A stretch of DNA of 64,000 nt, taken from Paragordius varius. Taxonomy: Eukaryota; Nematomorpha. Both the position numbers and the translations under genes were made by a program. The notes below the pieces were generated by a model, which made no database searches, was not told where the DNA came from, and was given only the letters and a program-made list of their open reading frames with translations. How positions within the stretch are numbered: the first letter of the stretch is position 1; each line of letters begins with the position of its first letter. The DNA lies in the NCBI GenBank assembly GCA_964247055.1, contig OZ176052.1, positions 1,550,001-1,614,000 of the forward strand. The letters run 5' to 3'. Shown here piece by piece: positions 60,002 through 64,000 of this stretch.

Positions 60002-62391
60002 TTAAAACTTACTGTATGTTTCTCGAATAACACAATCAGTCAACACAGGTTCATAATCGCATGTACAACCCTTGCATTCCAACAAAGCTATTCCTGGTAA
60101 ACCTGAGTCTGGAGACGGTTCCTCGCAAGGTGAAGGGGTCGATGTAAAATACTGAGGTTCGTCATTAAATCTTACTGTTTTTTTCGGAACAGTTTTTTCT
60201 ACATTTAATTAAATAAATTTTGTAGCAATATTGATAATAATGATTGCTTTTTGCATTGATCTCGATGTAAAAATGTTTGGAAATATTTATTTTACCGATT
60301 GATTCAGGCGAAGTACAATCTTCATCGAATGAATTATCACTTTCTATCGCATTTATTTCTGCCCAACTAGGTTCAGGATAAAACAGTTCCCCCACAGGGG
60401 AAATTGGAGTCCAACGGAAATATTGAACGTCTTCATTGAAAACCACTCTTTTTGGGATATTTGGTTCTAATAAAATATATACGTAATTTGATGTTGGTAC
60501 TAAAATTAATGGGCTCAAATAGTATCTATCTATTTTACATTTATTGTCACTATATTTACCAGAAATTTGTTTTATTTAAAAAAAATAAATACCATTATTG
60601 AATCCGTTTCGGCCCTTAATGTTGGATTTCTTTTGAATCGCATCAGGCTTACCAGTCGGACAAACAACTAATTTATGCATAGAAAAATTGGTTTTGTAAT
60701 CAAAATTACCACATCAAATCATTTTAAAAAATTTCCGAACTATATAGCTAAATATTGATCTTCAAGCCGAGAGTAACAATACTTTTAATTTGGTTAATGA
60801 TAGTGATATAATATACACATAAATATTGAAACAAAACGTTACTTTTACTAAAAATTATCACTATTTAAAAAGTTAAGTTATTGTTTGCCTACTCTTGCCC
60901 TTGAAAATGCTAAATGCAAATTCAACTTATTTCATATCAATTTGTAATATTATTCTTTGTACTTTTTAATTCTTGTAACTAAAATACTAATTTACTTACC
61001 AATCAAAGCGTCCTTCTCTTCCGTCTTTTCAAAACAAGGGAGTACACGATGCCACCACTTCTTCAAATCTATTAATAATTAAATTTTATTTAAAAAACTT
61101 TCCAAATGACAAGATGCTGTCTTAATACCCTTTTAAAATGGAAAATCAGTTACAGTAGCGTATGAAGTTATTATTAACCTTAAGACTAGTTAGTGCCATT
61201 AGAAAAGTTTCTCTTCTTAAACACAATAAATTTAAATCAATTATATATGTTGATTTTACTCACCGCTAAAAAATAAAATAACTAACTAATACATACAATT
61301 TGTCTAAAGGATTTTATTTAAAAACACCATCATATCCGTTAAATTTGATAAATTTTGTATTTTAAACTATGGAATATCTTATAAAAATTTGCAGTTTAAA
61401 ACATAATAACCTTGTCCAATAACTCTTCTTTCTTTATAATCGTTCTTTCGAATCCAATTAGCAAAAATATTTTTCATTAATGTGCGATGTTGATATAAAT
61501 TAAAATTTTTAATAAAAGTATAACCTATTTGATTGTTGCATTCTAAAATGTTTTACCATTAACCTAGTCCTTATAGTAATTAGCAGTAAAATATATTATG
61601 TTTTTTTAATAAACAGTTGAAAATTGGTATGCAGTTTTTTAGGAATAATTTCTAAATCATATATATAAATTTATTGACAAAGTTAATCACAATTCAATAC
61701 TTTAGTGATAAATCAATTTTAAAATATAAATTTTAGGTTTTGAAGGAATAAATAATTATTTCGTTCTCCCGTTTTTGCCTAGCAATTACTTTTTTAGACA
61801 ATGTTAAATAGTTTAACTAGTTATCATGTAATATCTCTAAGCTAAGATGTGTAAACAGCCATTTTGGGTTTATTATATCGTTTGTAGGGAAAAATTTAAG
61901 CAAGTAAAATGTTTCGTTTTTTTGCATAAATGAATCTAAAGATTCGTAATACGAATTATGCCATATGAGTTAATGAAAGTTGCCAGTTTTTTGTTGTCAG
62001 ACGAAACAGCAAAAAGCTTTATTATTGATTAATAGCTGTGAAAAGCGAATCACATTACCCAAATAATATTTCTTTACTATCGAAATATATGTTATTTGGC
62101 AATTAAGAAAAACTAGCAATGCATCTTTTACTCAAACTGTATACATCAAGGCTTTTTACTGTATTACGTTAAAAAATGATTAAATAGGTATATTACATAA
62201 CTATAATTTCAATCGTCAAATTAGAATAACTCTTTCTTTAGCTTTAAAATAACAAAAAATTTAAAACCTTTCCCGTTCGCTTTTCTTTCGCCATTTCTCT
62301 TCTTTCTAATCCAGAAAGTCATGATGAAAGTAAATAGTAATATTAGAGATAGTAAAATAAATTTAGAATATGTAAGTTGAAAATGAATCAT
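60002..62391 (-). CDS. Single-pass membrane protein with two PP1-docking-like motifs, unknown
   Basis: Six exons, 62391-62268, 61542-61411, 61068-61000, 60667-60593, 60466-60296 and 60198-60002, join by GT-AG sites. All five introns are in phase 1, and the result is 255 residues. The first ATG has an in-frame TGA upstream. Residues 11-28 (FILLSLILLFTFIMTFWI) form one membrane helix followed by RKKRNGERK, so the rest should face the cytosol. Two successive exons encode related modules: PKRVVFNEDVQYF (residues 138-150) and PKKTVRFNDEPQYF (195-208). Each holds an RVxF motif with a following hydrophobic pair, as in protein phosphatase 1 partners, and each is followed by Thr-Pro and acidic residues. 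The C-terminus has a CKGCTC cluster. A membrane-anchored PP1-targeting subunit is a reasonable guess. No family was recognised. Confidence 0.75.
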
Positions 62392-64000
62392 ATAATATGA
62401 TTGTTGCTTAAATCTTATTCAATTATATTATTGATAATAATTTCATATATATAGGTTATGATATAGGAATATATTTAGTTAGATGGTTAATTTTTTTTAT
62501 AGAGTGTCCATAAAAAATGTCAAATTTCAAAATAATACATGATGAGCAACAACCTTTTTTTAAATAAAAAAAAATTGTAATTCGAATCGACAGAGATTTC
62601 TTTTACTCATAAATTGTGTTAGGTTAAGACTTAGTCTTAGCAAAATAATAGATCAGACAAGACACTAAAACCATTTAAAAAGATTTATTGGAGGCGTATA
62701 ATTGACACATGGTGGGTTTTAGCCATGGGATTGAAAACTAAAAATTTTTGCCTTTATATCGGAATAAATAAAATAATTTTTAATCCATATGGTCTTCCAG
62801 GAAGAAGCGTAAAAATTTGCCTTTAAAACATTTTTGTATCCATATAGTGTTATAGCTTATATAGCTTTAGCTTTATAGACCGTTATTTTCATATGGTGGC
62901 CTATTCGATATAGGGTGGGACTCCAACCAGAGCATAATGCTAAAAAGGCGCTGTGCTTAAAATTTTAGCTTCATATAAAGAATATCTAAAAACCGTAATC
63001 TATTAACCTGTGCAAAATTGCTTGGTATTTATATTAAGACTTTATTATATTGAAAAAAATGTTATTTTATGGAGCGGAATAAAAATACATAAAAGTGGGC
63101 CGATTATAGACACATTAATAAAAAGTTATAAAATAAATATTGATTGCACGTTTTTCAGAATATTGTCTAAAAGACATGATTTTTGGAGACTTTATTTTTA
63201 AAAAATGCCTTTTTTCAGACTGTGTGGGCTTGATATAAAACGTGGCCTGATTACAGTCTAATTATAAATAAAAAAATAAAAATTTTCCAAGATATGGGCT
63301 TACACGTGTTCCGGAAAATTGTCTCAAAGACATTATTTTCATAGACCTATCTTTTTCAACCTTATTTTCACAAGTGTAAGGCTTAATGCATGGTCCATTC
63401 AAAAAAGTTGATCGACTATAATCGGCGATTTAAAATGAAGTAATCTTCTATTTTACAGGGTTTACGTGTTTTCCAGAAAATGTATAGCCAACATCCTATA
63501 TTCTTCGCGCCTAAAAAGCAGTTGACCCAATATCATGGCTATTTTTTGAGATATTTAATAAAAATGGCTAAGAGGGGAAAGCTATATCAAAAGTTATTAA
63601 AGTACCAAATTTGGTCCAAAAAGAAATTCACCATAAAATCCTGATGATTTTCTAAGACAATATAATTTATTATGTCATTTTTATGTCAATAGCAACTTTA
63701 TTCGCTTTTAGGCATTTTGTTCTATAATTTAAACTATCGGCTGGGTATATCAAAAAATATAACAATATAAGTCACGCTTGAAAAAAATATTATGATTACT
63801 ATTAGATTTTAACATCATCATAACATTTATCACTGCTTAAAATATTTATATTATAAATAGATTTTCGTGTAATCTTTACCTAAAATGTTTGATATATCAT
63901 TCAAAAATTTTCATATCTCCAGTTTTTTAACTTTTATAGCAGTGGTACTGGCACAGGCCCCGTACCGAATGTAACTCTGAAAATGCTTTTTATGGCCATA
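62392..64000. other. Upstream region of the membrane-protein gene, no other gene seen
   Basis: It would contain the promoter of the minus-strand gene ending at 62391. No promoter element is clear in such AT-rich DNA. A decayed satellite-element relative lies at 62930-63540. Confidence 0.4.
62930..63540. repeat. Diverged relative of the satellite-element end block
   Basis: CACGTGTTCCGGAAAATTGT then CTCAAAGACATTATTTTCAT, plus ACGTGTTTTCCAGAAAATG, echo the CCAACACGTTTTCGGAAAAT / TGTCTCAAAGACACGATTTT words of the blocks at 9398-17268. The block itself appears more than once here in degenerate form. Non-coding. Confidence 0.5.

Overview
The window is a very AT-rich piece of nuclear DNA from an animal. 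Spliceosomal introns (70 bp to several kb), hAT, PIF/Harbinger and Tc1/mariner-type DNA transposons, many palindromic MITEs and a probable U12-type intron together rule out a prokaryote and make a nematode unlikely. Secreted trypsin-fold pseudoproteases in tandem would fit an arthropod, but the species cannot be named from sequence alone. No tRNA, rRNA, retroviral or capsid-bearing element was recognised.

Layout. 1-7.4 kb: a decayed hAT transposon with an 8-bp target-site duplication, then a repeat element carrying an array of about 305-bp satellite units. 7.9-22.8 kb: two tandem minus-strand genes for secreted trypsin-like serine protease homologs that have lost the catalytic residues. The left copy has an in-frame stop, the right copy is open, and satellite-bearing elements lie between and inside them. 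22.8-27.1 kb: intergenic, filled with nested inverted-repeat elements. 27.2-39.7 kb: a plus-strand glycyl-tRNA synthetase gene. Fifteen coding exons can be followed in phase to the stop codon; the first exon(s) were not found. One intron is of AT-AC (U12) type, and two introns hold duplicated pieces of the neighbouring exon. 41.4-46.1 kb: a convergent, eight-exon minus-strand gene for an Asn-rich, probably disordered protein of unknown function. 46.5-57.1 kb: transposon territory, dominated by a PIF/Harbinger transposase sitting between two large palindromes, plus a second Harbinger lineage and a TIR element. 58.0-59.8 kb: a C-depleted minisatellite. 60.0-62.4 kb: a six-exon minus-strand gene for a small single-pass membrane protein with two PP1-docking-like RVxF motifs. 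62.4-64 kb: no gene seen, one decayed satellite-element relative.

Gene models were assembled by hand. Each joins GT-AG (once AT-AC) sites with matching codon phases. Only the synthetase has a certain function. The three other genes have no shared pathway visible here; the window reads as ordinary genes embedded in transposon-derived DNA.
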